In this document: positions 26,696-35,957 of the stretch, one piece after another
Layout: the number at the start of each line of letters is the position of its first letter
Numbering within the stretch: position 1 is the first letter of the stretch
Origin: Burkholderiaceae bacterium
GTDB taxonomy: Bacteria > Pseudomonadota > Gammaproteobacteria > Burkholderiales > Burkholderiaceae_E
Length of the DNA stretch: 64,000 nucleotides
Assembly: GCA_023954045.1 (NCBI GenBank)
Contig: JAMLIR010000016.1
Location: forward strand, 1-64,000
Direction: 5' to 3'
The notes under the pieces: generated by a model
What the model was told of the DNA's origin: nothing
The model's input: only the letters and a program-made list of their open reading frames with translations
Database searches by the model: none
Position numbers and translations under genes: made by a program

Positions 26696-27595
26696 GTGGA
26701 CCGCAGCCCGCCGCCGTTCTTCAAGCAAGGTCCGTCCGCAAACGCCCGGCTGCTGTTCTTCTCGTTGCTCGCGATCGCGCTGCTGGTCGTCGATTCCAGG
26801 CTCGAGGTCCTCGGGCGGCTGCGCCAGGGCATCGCCACGGTGCTCTACCCGGTGCAGCGCACACTGCTGGTGCCGCGCGACCTCGTCGGCCTCGGCGCCG
26901 AGTACCTGGACGACGTCGACCGCCTGCGCGCCGAGAACGCCGAGCTGCGCAGGCTCGAGACCGCCAACGCCAACGCGCTGCTGCAGACCGAGCAGCTCGT
27001 GGCCGAGAACCAGCAGTTGCGCCGACTGCTCGCGATGCGGGAGCGCACCGCGATCCGCTCGACGGTCGCCGAGGTGCTCTACGACGCCCGCGACGCGTTC
27101 TCGCGCAAGCTGGTGCTCGACAAGGGACAGCAGAACGGGGTGATCGCCGGGCAGCCGGTGATCGACTCATCCGGGGTCGTCGGCCAGGTGACCCGCGTCT
27201 ATCCCCTGTCGAGCGAGGTCACGCTGGTCACCGATCGCAGGTCGACGATCCCGGTCGAGATCCGCCGCACCGGCGAGCGCTCGGTCGCTTTCGGCGGATC
27301 GCCCGACGGCACGGTCGAGCTGCGCTACCTGCGCACCAACGCCGACGTGCGCGAGGGCGACGTGCTGGTCACTTCCGGCCTCGACGGGCTGTTCCCGGCC
27401 GGCCTGCCCGTGGGAACGGTGCGCGCGGTCGAGACCGGCTCGTCGGCGTTCGTGCGCGTGGTGGTCGAGCCGGCCGCGCACGCCGAGCGCACCAAGCTGC
27501 TGCTGATCCTGCTGGCCGAGCCGCAGGCGCAGGCCGGGCTGCCGCCGCCCGAAGAACCGGCCGGCGAGTCGCGCCGTCGCCGCCGCGGGGACTGA
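26696..27595 (+). CDS. mreC: Rod-shape-determining protein MreC
   Basis: 299 residues from a GTG at 26696. Bitopic inner-membrane scaffold of the elongasome: one N-terminal helix (LLFFSLLAIALLVVDSRL), a periplasmic coiled coil (VDRLRAENAELRRLETANANALLQTEQLVAENQQLRRLL by pattern), then the two-lobed beta domain (LVLDKGQQNGVIAGQPVIDSSGVVGQV, VTLVTDRRSTIPVEI, GLDGLFPAGLPVGTV). The tail is Pro/Glu/Arg rich. The ribosome site is weak (GAGG about 11 bases upstream). Followed after 4 bases by mreD. Confidence 0.93.
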   Translation: MDRSPPPFFKQGPSANARLLFFSLLAIALLVVDSRLEVLGRLRQGIATVLYPVQRTLLVPRDLVGLGAEYLDDVDRLRAENAELRRLETANANALLQTEQLVAENQQLRRLLAMRERTAIRSTVAEVLYDARDAFSRKLVLDKGQQNGVIAGQPVIDSSGVVGQVTRVYPLSSEVTLVTDRRSTIPVEIRRTGERSVAFGGSPDGTVELRYLRTNADVREGDVLVTSGLDGLFPAGLPVGTVRAVETGSSAFVRVVVEPAAHAERTKLLLILLAEPQAQAGLPPPEEPAGESRRRRRGD

Positions 27596-27599
27596 CGCG

Positions 27600-28115
27600 A
27601 TGCAGATGCGCCCGCACTACCTGCTGCTGCCGGCCAACCGGGCGTTCATCACGTTCACGATCGTCTCCGCGTTCCTGCTGAACGTGCTGCCATGGGGACG
27701 CATGGTCGGCGTACCCGACCTTCTCGCGCTCGTGCTGGTATTCTGGAACATCCATCAACCGAGAATGGTCGGCATCGGCATCGCGTTCCTGTTCGGGCTG
27801 CTGATGGACGTGCACGATGCGGCGCTGCTCGGCGAGCACGCGCTGGCCTACACCCTGCTCTCGTACGGCGCACTGAGCATGCACCGACGGGTGCCGTGGT
27901 TCCACCTCGCCGGCCAGATGGCGCACGTGTTGCCGCTGTTCCTGCTGACCCAACTGGTCGTGCTGATCGTACGGATGCTCATCGGCGGAGGGTTCCCCGG
28001 CTGGACGTGGTTCCTGCAGAGCGTCAGCTGCACGCTGCTGTGGCCGGTGGCGCACTGGCTGCTGCTCGCGCCGCAGCGACGCGCCGTCGACCGCGACGAG
28101 AACCGGCCCATCTGA
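27600..28115 (+). CDS. mreD: Rod-shape-determining protein MreD
   Basis: 171 residues with about five membrane helices. The start QMRPHYLLLPANRAFITFTIVSAFLLNVLPWG and the FLFGLLMDVHDAALLGEHALAYTLLSY segment are typical of betaproteobacterial MreD. It is a partner of MreC in positioning wall synthesis. ATG at 27600-27602, 4 bases after the mreC stop. Confidence 0.92.
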   Translation: MQMRPHYLLLPANRAFITFTIVSAFLLNVLPWGRMVGVPDLLALVLVFWNIHQPRMVGIGIAFLFGLLMDVHDAALLGEHALAYTLLSYGALSMHRRVPWFHLAGQMAHVLPLFLLTQLVVLIVRMLIGGGFPGWTWFLQSVSCTLLWPVAHWLLLAPQRRAVDRDENRPI

Positions 28116-28127
28116 GCCTGCCGCGAC

Positions 28128-30074
28128 ATGGTCGAAGTCCGCGATACCGAGCGCGACCTCTATCAGCTGCGCCTGCGGCTGGCGATCGCGATGGGGCTGG
28201 TGCTGGCCTGCTTCGGGATCCTCGTCGGGCGCTTCGTCTACCTGCAGATCTACCGCTACGCGGACTTCCACGCGCAGGCCGAAGACAACCGCATCGCGCT
28301 CGTGCCGGCCCCGCCCGCGCGCGGCCTCATCTTCGACCGCAACGGGGTGCTGCTGGCCGAGAACGTCTCGTCCTACACGCTCGAGATCTCGCCGAAGCGC
28401 GTGAGCCGGCTCGACGACACGATCGCCGCACTTTCGGGAATCGTCGAGATCACGACGCGCGACAGGCAGCGCTTCCGCCGGCTGCTCGAGGATTCGCGCA
28501 GCTCGGATAGCGTGCCGCTGAAGGTCCGGCTGACCGACGAGGAAGTCGCGCGGCTCGCGGTCAACCGATTCCGCTTCCCCGGCGTGGAGATCCGCGCGCG
28601 GCTGTTCCGCAACTACCCGCTCGGCGAGAGCGCCGCGCACGTGATCGGCCACATCGGCCGCATCTCGCCCGACGACAAGCGCCGGCTCGAGGAGCAGGAA
28701 CTCCTGTCGAGCTACGCGGGATCGACCCACATCGGCAAGGTCGGTGTCGAGGCGTCGTACGAATCGGCCCTGCACGGACAGGTCGGCGCCGAGGAGGTCG
28801 AGGTGTCTGCCGGCGGGCGAATCGTGCGCACGCTCTCGCGCAAGCCCCCGGTGCCGGGCTCGAACCTGGTGCTTTCGATCGACATCCGGCTGCAGAAGCT
28901 CGCCGAGGAGCTCTACGGCGACCGGCGCGGCGCACTGGTCGCGATCGAGCCGAAGACCGGCGACGTGCTGGCGCTGGTCTCGCGCCCGTCGTTCGATCCG
29001 AACCTGTTCGTCGACGGGATCGATTCGCAGACCTGGCAGGCGCTCAACGAGGACCCGGACAAGCCGCTGCTGAACCGGCCGCTGCGCGGCACCTATCCGC
29101 CAGGCTCGACCTACAAGCCGTTCATGGCGCTGGCGGCGTTGACGTCGGGCACGCGCACGCCCCAGGACACGATCTCGGATCCGGGCTACTTCCAGCTGGG
29201 AAACCACCGCTTCCGCGACTCCAAGCCCTCGGGCAACGGGATCGTCGACCTGCGCAAGTCGATCGTCGTCTCGAGCGACACCTACTACTACAAGGTCGCC
29301 TTCGACATGGGGGTCGACCGGATCCACGACTTCATGAAGCCGTGGGGGTTCGGGCAGCTCACCGGCATCGACCTCGAGCACGAGAGCGCCGGAGTGCTGC
29401 CGTCCTCGCAGTGGAAGCTCAAGCGCTTCAAGCAGAAGTGGTTCCCCGGCGAGACACCGTCGATCGGCATCGGACAGGGCTACAACTCGTTCACGATGCT
29501 GCAGCTCGCGCACGCGACCGCGACGCTCGCCAACGACGGCATCGTGATGAAGCCGCACGTGGTCCAGACGATCGAGAACCCGGTCACGCACGCGCGGCAG
29601 CGCACCGTGCCTGCCGAGAGCTACCGGATCCCGGTCAAGCGCGAGTACCTCGACCTGGTCAGGGGCGCGATGGTCGACGTCAACCGCGTCGGCACCGGGC
29701 GCCTGGCGTTCGCCGGGGCCGAGTACGTCGCGGCGGGCAAGACCGGCACCGCGCAGGTGGTCGGAATCAAGCAGGGCGAGCGCTACGACGCCCGGCGCGT
29801 CGCCGAGCGCCATCGCGACCACTCGCTGTTCATGGCGTTCGCCCCGGTCGAGGACCCGAAGATCGCGGTCGCGCTGATCGTCGAGAACGGCGGATTCGGC
29901 GCGCAGGCCGCGGCCCCGATCGCGCGCAAGCTGTTCGATTTCCACCTGCTCGGCAAGCTCCCGAAGGACGTGCGCGAAGACCTGCTGCCCAGGCTGCTCG
30001 ACGAGGCCGAATTGCGCGACGTGCCCGAGAGCGTCGAGCCCGAGCAGGTCGCCGACCCGGAGCCGAAGCGATGA
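28128..30074 (+). CDS. mrdA: Penicillin-binding protein 2 (elongasome transpeptidase)
   Basis: 648 residues. Class B PBP that cross-links peptidoglycan during elongation. One N-terminal membrane anchor (about 18-40), a PBP dimerisation domain with PPARGLIFDRNGVLLAEN, then the transpeptidase domain. Catalytic motifs: STYK with nucleophile Ser327, SSD at 382-384, and KTGT with Lys538. The C-terminus is acidic. The stop overlaps the rodA start by 4 bases (ATGA), fitting the stoichiometric PBP2-RodA pair. Confidence 0.96.
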   Translation: MVEVRDTERDLYQLRLRLAIAMGLVLACFGILVGRFVYLQIYRYADFHAQAEDNRIALVPAPPARGLIFDRNGVLLAENVSSYTLEISPKRVSRLDDTIAALSGIVEITTRDRQRFRRLLEDSRSSDSVPLKVRLTDEEVARLAVNRFRFPGVEIRARLFRNYPLGESAAHVIGHIGRISPDDKRRLEEQELLSSYAGSTHIGKVGVEASYESALHGQVGAEEVEVSAGGRIVRTLSRKPPVPGSNLVLSIDIRLQKLAEELYGDRRGALVAIEPKTGDVLALVSRPSFDPNLFVDGIDSQTWQALNEDPDKPLLNRPLRGTYPPGSTYKPFMALAALTSGTRTPQDTISDPGYFQLGNHRFRDSKPSGNGIVDLRKSIVVSSDTYYYKVAFDMGVDRIHDFMKPWGFGQLTGIDLEHESAGVLPSSQWKLKRFKQKWFPGETPSIGIGQGYNSFTMLQLAHATATLANDGIVMKPHVVQTIENPVTHARQRTVPAESYRIPVKREYLDLVRGAMVDVNRVGTGRLAFAGAEYVAAGKTGTAQVVGIKQGERYDARRVAERHRDHSLFMAFAPVEDPKIAVALIVENGGFGAQAAAPIARKLFDFHLLGKLPKDVREDLLPRLLDEAELRDVPESVEPEQVADPEPKR

Positions 30075-31183
30075 TCCACGAGCAACCCTCGCTGTGGCAG
30101 CGCATCCGCCCGCACGTGCTGGTCTTCGATGCGCCGCTGATGTTCGCTCTGGTGCTGCTCGTCGCGCTGAGCCTCGTGACGATGTACTCGGCCGGCATCG
30201 ACTACGCCGGGCGGCTGCAGGATCACGGCCGGAACCTGCTGATCGCGTTCGCGATCATGTGGATCGCCGCGAGCCTGCCGCTGCAGTGGGTGCAGCGCTC
30301 GGCGGTGCCGGTCTACCTGGCCGGACTGGCGCTGCTGGTCGCGGTGGCGCTGTTCGGCGACATCTCGAAGGGCGCGCGGCGCTGGCTCGACCTCGGCGTC
30401 ACGCGGATCCAGCCGTCCGAGCTGATGAAGATCGCCATGCCGCTGATGCTCGCCTGGTACTTCCAGCGGCGCGAGGGCGCCCGGGGCTGGGTCGATTTCG
30501 TCATCGCTGCGGTGCTGCTCGGGCTTCCGGTCTGGCTGATCGCGCGCCAGCCCGACCTGGGCACCGCGCTGCTCGTCTCGGCCGCCGGCCTGTACGTGAT
30601 CTTCTTCGCGGGGCTGAGCTGGAAGGTGATCGTGGGGGGCATCGTCGCGGGGATTGCCGCGCTGCCGGTGCTGTGGTCGCTGATGCACGACTACCAGCAG
30701 CACCGGATCCTGATGATGATCGACCCGTCGTCGGACCCGCTGGGCAAGGGATTCCACGTGATCCAGTCGACCATCGCGGTCGGCTCGGGGGGCATCTGGG
30801 GCAAGGGCTGGACCGCGGGCACGCAGTCGCACCTCGACTTCATCCCCGAGCGCACCACCGACTTCGTCTTCGCGGTGTTTTCCGAGGAGTTCGGCCTCGT
30901 CGGAAACCTGGTGCTGCTGGCGGTCTACCTGCTGCTGATCGGCCGCGGGCTGGTGATCGCCGCCAACGGCGCGAACATCTTCGCCCGTCTGCTCGCCGGA
31001 TCGATCACGCTGATCTTCTTCACCTACGCATTCGTCAACATCGGCATGGTGTCGGGAATCCTGCCGGTGGTCGGCGTGCCGCTGCCGCTGATGTCGTACG
31101 GCGGCACCGCGATGGTCACGCTCGGGCTCGGCGCGGGGTTGCTGATGGCCATCAGCCGCCAGCGCAAGCTGGTGCAGACCTGA
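30071..31183 (+). CDS. rodA: Peptidoglycan glycosyltransferase RodA (SEDS family)
   Basis: 370 residues with ten membrane helices. SEDS polymerase that extends glycan strands from lipid II together with PBP2. Signature segments: KGARRWLDLGVTRIQPSELMKIAMPLMLAW, ARQPDLGTALLV, FIPERTTDFVFAVFSEEFG with the catalytic Asp region, and the C-terminal VVGVPLPLMSYGGTAMV. ATG at 30071-30073. Last gene of the mre operon; convergent with the oxidoreductase gene after 70 bases. Confidence 0.96.
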   Translation: MIHEQPSLWQRIRPHVLVFDAPLMFALVLLVALSLVTMYSAGIDYAGRLQDHGRNLLIAFAIMWIAASLPLQWVQRSAVPVYLAGLALLVAVALFGDISKGARRWLDLGVTRIQPSELMKIAMPLMLAWYFQRREGARGWVDFVIAAVLLGLPVWLIARQPDLGTALLVSAAGLYVIFFAGLSWKVIVGGIVAGIAALPVLWSLMHDYQQHRILMMIDPSSDPLGKGFHVIQSTIAVGSGGIWGKGWTAGTQSHLDFIPERTTDFVFAVFSEEFGLVGNLVLLAVYLLLIGRGLVIAANGANIFARLLAGSITLIFFTYAFVNIGMVSGILPVVGVPLPLMSYGGTAMVTLGLGAGLLMAISRQRKLVQT

Positions 31184-31253
31184 GCGGTGGCGCCCGCGAG
31201 GCGCGCACGGCGCCGCGGAGCCGGCGCGGCTCGCGACGGCGCAGGCGGCGCGG

Positions 31254-32261
31254 CTATTCGCCTGCGACGCGCAGCATGATCTTGCCAATGTGGCGCGACG
31301 ACTCCATCAGCTCGTGCGCGCGCGCCGCGTCGGCCAGATCGAAGGTCTCGTGGATCACCGGCTGCACCTCGCCCGAGGCGAGCAGCGGCCAGACGTGCTC
31401 GAGCAACTGCGCCGCGATGCGCGCCTTGTCGGACGCGCTGCGCGGCCGCAGCGTCGATCCGGTCCAGGTCAGCCGCTTGACCATCAGCGGCGTGCAGTCG
31501 ATCTCGGCCTTCGGTCCCTCGAGGAACGCGATCTGGACCAGCCGGCCCTCGATCGCCAGGGCCTTGAAGTTGCGAGCGATGTAGCTGCCCCCGACCATGT
31601 CGAGGATCAGGTCGACGCCGCGCTTGCCGGTGAGCGCGGCGATGCGCTCGACGAAGTCCTCGCGCCGATAATCGATCGCCACGCCGGCGCCGAGGCGCTC
31701 GCACACCGCGGCTTTCTCGGGGCCGCCCACCGTCGTGTACACGGTCGCGCCCCGGGCGCGCGCGAGCTGGATCGCGGTGAGGCCGATCCCGGACGAGCCG
31801 CCATGGACCAGGAACGACTCGCCGGCCGCCAGCCGGCCGCGCTCGAACACGTTCGTCCAGACGGTGAAGAAGTTCTCCGGCAGCGCCGCCGCCTGCAGCA
31901 ACGACAGCCCCTGCGGCACCGGAAGCACCTGGCCGGCCGGCGCCACCGCGTATTCGGCGTAGCCGCCGCCGTTGGTCAGCGCGCAGACCGCGTCGCCGAT
32001 CTTCGGTTCGGCGACGCCCTCGCCGACCGCGACGACGCGTCCCGAGACCTCGAGCCCGATCACGCGGGACGCGCCGGGCGGCGGTGGATACCGGCCCTGC
32101 CGCTGCGCCACGTCGGGGCGGTTCACGCCCGCCCACGCGACGCGGATCAGCACCTCTCCGGACGCGGGCGCAGGCACCTGCATCCGGTCGGCGCGCAGGA
32201 CCGCAGGCGGTCCGCCGTCGCCGTGATCGACGAATTCCATCGTTGCGGGGATCTGACTCAT
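31254..32261 (-). CDS. NAD(P)H:quinone oxidoreductase, zeta-crystallin-like MDR family
   Basis: 335 residues from the ATG at 32259-32261. Medium-chain dehydrogenase/reductase without the structural zinc cysteines. The GroES-like N-terminal domain contains GVNRPDVAQRQGRYPPPPGAS, the standard p53-inducible/QOR-type motif. The nucleotide-binding domain has VHGGSSGIGLTAIQLARARGATVYTTVG with the AxxGxxG-type loop. Likely reduces quinones or enones with NADPH. Divergent from the CnbZ-like gene. Confidence 0.9.
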   Translation of the reverse strand: MSQIPATMEFVDHGDGGPPAVLRADRMQVPAPASGEVLIRVAWAGVNRPDVAQRQGRYPPPPGASRVIGLEVSGRVVAVGEGVAEPKIGDAVCALTNGGGYAEYAVAPAGQVLPVPQGLSLLQAAALPENFFTVWTNVFERGRLAAGESFLVHGGSSGIGLTAIQLARARGATVYTTVGGPEKAAVCERLGAGVAIDYRREDFVERIAALTGKRGVDLILDMVGGSYIARNFKALAIEGRLVQIAFLEGPKAEIDCTPLMVKRLTWTGSTLRPRSASDKARIAAQLLEHVWPLLASGEVQPVIHETFDLADAARAHELMESSRHIGKIMLRVAGE

Positions 32262-32277
32262 GACTTGACCCGGATGC

Positions 32278-32306
32278 TTGCGCGGGCCGGCCGCGTCGCG
32301 CATAGT
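32278..32306 (+). promoter_or_regulatory. Candidate sigma-70 promoter for the CnbZ-like gene
   Basis: TTGCGC (32278-32283), 17-base spacer, CATAGT (32301-32306). Each hexamer keeps four consensus positions and the spacing is ideal. It lies 37 bases before the chosen TTG start in the 81-bp gap between divergent genes. Confidence 0.35.
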
Positions 32307-32342
32307 CGCCCCGACCGGGCCCGTCATCTCGAGGATGCAGAG

Positions 32343-33140
32343 TTGGCAACCATACACAATTCCGTCGGCGCGGACTACGCTTTCCTGGAGGGCGGGCTCG
32401 CGTTCTCGTCCGGCGTGATCGCACTGCCGGGGTTCGAGATCGTGAGGGCGCGGTTCGCGCGCCTGCTGCCGATCGCGGAAGGCTTCGAGGCGATCGCCGC
32501 GCACCTGCGCGAGCGCCACCGGCCGCTCACCGCGCTGTGCGCGGCCGAGCTGCGCTCGCCGAAGCCGTTCAGCCTGGGCGGTTTCGGGGACTTCAACGCC
32601 TCCTGGGTCGCGGTGCTGAAGCGCTGGGAGCTGTACCGTCAGGAGCTGAATCCGGTCGCGCGCAGCAACGTGTGCCCGTTGCACGACGCGCCCGCGCAGC
32701 CCGGGTTCCACGCATTCAGCTACACGGTGCCGACCGGCGCGGCGCACGCCGGCTTCCTCACGACGTCCGACCACGCGGTCGACGCGCCCGGCCCGCGCAG
32801 CTTCGTGATCGCCGGCTTCGCCGAGTGGGCCGAGGGCACGCCGTTCCCCGACGGGATCGTCGCGCACGGCGACACGTCGCCGGCCGGCCTCGCGCGCAAG
32901 GCGGCCTTCGTGCTCGACGGCCTCGAGCGCAACACCGCTGCGCTCGGCGGCGACTGGAATGCGCTCACGGCGGTGCAGGTCTACACGGAGCACGAGATCG
33001 GGGCGCTGGTCGCGAGCCACTTCGCTCCGCGCGGGCTGGCGCGCCTGGGCATCGACTGGCACGTCTGCCGCCCGCCGGTCGAGGGCCTCGAGTTCGAGAT
33101 CGACGTGCGCTGCGTACGGCGCGAACTGGTCGTCGACTGA
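32343..33140 (+). CDS. RidA-like protein, probably related to CnbZ (2-aminomuconate-type deaminase)
   Basis: 265 residues. The best start is a TTG at 32343-32345 with GAGG 8-9 bases upstream; no in-frame ATG is suitable. The opening (IHNSVGADYAFLEGGLAFSSGVIALPG) and the C-terminal block (NTAALGGDWNALTAVQVYTEHEIG ... GIDWHVCRPPVEGLEFEIDVRCVRREL) recall a two-lobed member of the YjgF/RidA superfamily, and from memory the CnbZ group annotated as 2-amino-5-chloromuconate deaminase. That name is tentative. It precedes a ThDP enzyme by 122 bases on the same strand. Confidence 0.6.
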   Translation: MATIHNSVGADYAFLEGGLAFSSGVIALPGFEIVRARFARLLPIAEGFEAIAAHLRERHRPLTALCAAELRSPKPFSLGGFGDFNASWVAVLKRWELYRQELNPVARSNVCPLHDAPAQPGFHAFSYTVPTGAAHAGFLTTSDHAVDAPGPRSFVIAGFAEWAEGTPFPDGIVAHGDTSPAGLARKAAFVLDGLERNTAALGGDWNALTAVQVYTEHEIGALVASHFAPRGLARLGIDWHVCRPPVEGLEFEIDVRCVRRELVVD

Positions 33141-33262
33141 CGTGGAGCGAGCACTGCCGACCTCGGCGCGCCCGCGGCGGGCGGCCCGCGCCTTTGTTCG
33201 CGCAGACCGTGGCACGCAATGACGAACAACAACGCAATCGCGCACATGCACCGGGAGACGAC

Positions 33263-35020
33263 ATGTCGGAAATCAGCGGCGGCGAACTGATCGCCCGCAT
33301 GCTCCAGAGCGAGGGAGTCGAGAAGGTATTCGGGATCATCGACGGCACTTACTTCGGCTTCTACTCGGCGCTGCACCGGCTGGGCATCGAGATCGTGACG
33401 CCGCGCCACGAGACCAGCGCGGCGCACATGGCGGGCGCGTACGCGCGCCTGACCGGACGCCTCGGGGTCTGCATGGCCAGCAACGGTCCCGGTGTCGCGA
33501 ACCTGCTTCCCGGGCTGGTCGTCGAACAGGCCGAGGGCAACCGGGTGCTCGCGATCACCAGCGCGCGCCGAATCGGCATCGCGGGGCCCGACCGGCCCGG
33601 CGCCTACCAGAACTTCGACCAGACCGGCGTGATCGCGCGAATGGCCAAGTCCAGCGTCGCGGTGCCGGGGTTCGACCGGATCGCCGAGGTCGTCCGACGG
33701 GCGCTGCGCCGCAGCTGGGAGGGCCGCCCCGGCGTCGTGCACGTCGACGTGCCGGAGAGCCTGATGAACGGCAAGTTCAAGGACCCCGGTACGCCGCCGC
33801 AGGAGCCGCACCGCTACCGGCGCATCGACCCGGTCCTCGCCTCGCCGGAACAGGTGGCCCGCGCGGCGCAGGTGCTGGTGCAGGCGAGCGCGCCGGCGAT
33901 CCACGCAGGCAGCGGGGTGGTCCACGCGGGTGCGTACGCGGCGCTGCAGCGCGTGGCCGAAGCGCTGCACGCGCCGGTCACGACCAGCTGGGCGGCGCGA
34001 GGCGCGCTGCCCGAGTCCTCGCCGCTGGCGATCCCGATGGTGCACATCAAGCTGAACCACACGGTGCGCAACGAGGCCGATGCGATGCTGATCGTCGGCT
34101 CGCGCGTCGGCGAGACCGACTGGTGGGGCAAGCCGCCGTACTGGCGCAACGCGAGCGAGCAGAAGACGATCCAGGTCGACGTCGACGGCGACGCGCTGGG
34201 GATGAACCGGCCGGTCGACCTGGCGATCGTCGCGGACGCGCGCTCGTTCCTCGAGCAGCTGGCCGACGAGCTCGAGCGCAGGCAGGGCGAGATGCGCCTG
34301 GACGAGCGGCGCGCGCGCGTCGCCCGCTACGCGAAGGCGATGCGCGAGGACCGCGAAGGCTGGGACAAGGCGCTCTCCGACTTCTCGGTGCCGATGAACC
34401 CGGCGCACGTCGCGCACGTCTGCCGCGAGGTGTTCCCCGACGACACGGTGCTCGTCGCCGACGGCGGCAACGCGACGATCTGGACGATGTTCCACTGGCA
34501 GGTCCGGCAACCGAACACGCTGCTGTCGACGTTCAAGTTCGGCATGCTCGGCGCCGGCGTCGCGCAGGCGCTGGGCGCGGCGGCGGCGCAGCCGGGGCGC
34601 CCGGTGTGCTGCATCATCGGCGACGGCGCGATGGGCTTTCACCCGCAGGAGATCGAGACCGCGGTGCGCAACCACTTTCCGGTGACCTACCTGGTGCTCT
34701 GCGACAAGCAGTGGGGCATGGTCAAGATGAACCAGCAGTTCATGCTTCGGCCGCTGAAGACGATGATCATGAAGTCGCTCGGCCCCGAGGAGACGATCAA
34801 GGCCGACCTCGGCGAGATCGAGTTCGACCGGATGGCCCAGGCGATGGGCGCGCACGGCGAGCGCGTCGCCGACCCGCGGCTGCTCAGGCCGGCGCTCGAG
34901 CGCGCGATCGCGTCGGGCAAGTGCGCGGTGATCCACGTCGACGTCGATCCGGTCAAGCACATGTGGGCGCCCGGCCTGATCCACTTCAAGAAGATGCACG
35001 AGGAACCGAAGGGCCGCTGA
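33263..35020 (+). CDS. Thiamine diphosphate-dependent enzyme, acetolactate synthase-like
   Basis: 585 residues from the ATG at 33263-33265 with GGGAG upstream. Three-domain ThDP enzyme: a Pyr domain with the cofactor-activating Glu in TPRHETSAAHMAGAYARLTG, a central domain, and a PP domain with the ThDP-binding GDGAMGFHPQEIETAVRNHFPVTYLVLCD motif (GDG to the late N/D region). Length fits acetolactate synthase, glyoxylate carboligase and oxalyl/benzoylformate decarboxylase relatives, but the IIDGTYFGFYSALHRLG start and WGMVKMNQQF differ from IlvB. Substrate unknown. The BASS transporter gene begins 13 bases later. Confidence 0.8.
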   Translation: MSEISGGELIARMLQSEGVEKVFGIIDGTYFGFYSALHRLGIEIVTPRHETSAAHMAGAYARLTGRLGVCMASNGPGVANLLPGLVVEQAEGNRVLAITSARRIGIAGPDRPGAYQNFDQTGVIARMAKSSVAVPGFDRIAEVVRRALRRSWEGRPGVVHVDVPESLMNGKFKDPGTPPQEPHRYRRIDPVLASPEQVARAAQVLVQASAPAIHAGSGVVHAGAYAALQRVAEALHAPVTTSWAARGALPESSPLAIPMVHIKLNHTVRNEADAMLIVGSRVGETDWWGKPPYWRNASEQKTIQVDVDGDALGMNRPVDLAIVADARSFLEQLADELERRQGEMRLDERRARVARYAKAMREDREGWDKALSDFSVPMNPAHVAHVCREVFPDDTVLVADGGNATIWTMFHWQVRQPNTLLSTFKFGMLGAGVAQALGAAAAQPGRPVCCIIGDGAMGFHPQEIETAVRNHFPVTYLVLCDKQWGMVKMNQQFMLRPLKTMIMKSLGPEETIKADLGEIEFDRMAQAMGAHGERVADPRLLRPALERAIASGKCAVIHVDVDPVKHMWAPGLIHFKKMHEEPKGR

Positions 35021-35033
35021 GCGGAGACGCCGA

Positions 35034-35957
35034 ATGAGCGAGATCGACCTCGTCCGACTCAATTTCAGCCCGGCGTCGCTGACCGCGCTCAACGCGATCC
35101 TCGCGCTGGTGCTGTTCGGCGTGGCGCTCGACATGAAGGTGTCCGACTTCAAGGGCATCGCCAGCGCGCCGCGCGCGACGGCGATCGGCATGCTGGGACA
35201 GTTCGTGCTGCTTCCCGCCGTGGGCTGGGCCATCGGCATGGTGCTGAAGCCGGCGCCGAGCATCGCGCTCGGCCTGATCCTCGTGGCCGCGTGTCCCGGC
35301 GGCAACATCTCGAATTTCCTGACGCACTTCGCGCGCGGCAACACCGCGCTCTCGATCACGATGACCTCGATCTCCACGCTCGGCTCGCTGGTCCTCACGC
35401 CCTTCAACCTCGCGTTCTGGGGCAGCCTGAACCCGCAGACCGCCCGGATCCTCTCGGCCGTCGCGCTCGATCCCCTCGACGTGCTGGTCACGATCGTCTT
35501 CCTGCTCGGGATTCCCGCGGCGCTAGGCATGGCCGTCGCGCACTGGTTTCCGCGCGCAGCCGCGCGCGCGCACCGTCCGTTCAAGGTCCTGTCGCTGGCC
35601 TTCTTCGGGACCTTCGTGGTCGCTGCGCTGGCGGCGAACTGGGGGTACTTCCTCGACTACGTCGGACGCGTCGTGCTGGTGGTGTTCCTGATGAACGCGC
35701 TGGGCCTGCTGCTCGGATACTGGAGCGGACGCCTGGCACGGCTCCCCGAGGCCGATTGCCGGGCGACGTCGATCGAGGTCGGAATCCAGAATTCCGGATT
35801 CGGCCTCATCCTCGTGTTCAATTTCTTCGGCGGCCTGGGCGGCATGGCGATCGTCGCCGCGTGGTGGGGGATCTGGCACATCCTGACCGGGCTGACGCTC
35901 GCGAGCTGGTGGCGTCGCCGTCCGCCGCCGGCGCCGGTGCCGGTGCCGGTGCAGTGA
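35034..35957 (+). CDS. Bile acid:sodium symporter (BASS) family transporter
   Basis: 307 residues with about nine to ten hydrophobic segments. BASS features: ALVLFGVALDMKVSDFKGI, LILVAACPGGNISNFLTHFARGNTALSITMTSISTLGSLVLTP with the Na+-site motif, and the late SIEVGIQNSGFGLILVFNFF. Likely Na+-driven uptake of an organic acid, perhaps the substrate of the ThDP enzyme 13 bases upstream. The last codons are a short CCGGTG repeat encoding PVPVPV. GTGA overlap with the next gene. Confidence 0.88.
   Translation: MSEIDLVRLNFSPASLTALNAILALVLFGVALDMKVSDFKGIASAPRATAIGMLGQFVLLPAVGWAIGMVLKPAPSIALGLILVAACPGGNISNFLTHFARGNTALSITMTSISTLGSLVLTPFNLAFWGSLNPQTARILSAVALDPLDVLVTIVFLLGIPAALGMAVAHWFPRAAARAHRPFKVLSLAFFGTFVVAALAANWGYFLDYVGRVVLVVFLMNALGLLLGYWSGRLARLPEADCRATSIEVGIQNSGFGLILVFNFFGGLGGMAIVAAWWGIWHILTGLTLASWWRRRPPPAPVPVPVQ

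Noticed and set aside
27369-29945. An 858-codon open frame opposite mreC, mreD and mrdA
   Set aside because: It is Arg/Asp/His rich with no motif and mirrors three well supported genes.
31184-31253. Hairpin between convergent rodA and the oxidoreductase gene
   Set aside because: Several short GC inverted repeats can be drawn, but none exceeds a 5-6 bp stem and there is no U-tract.
32981-35584. An 867-codon open frame opposite the ThDP enzyme
   Set aside because: Low-complexity composition, no family motif, antisense to a clear enzyme gene.
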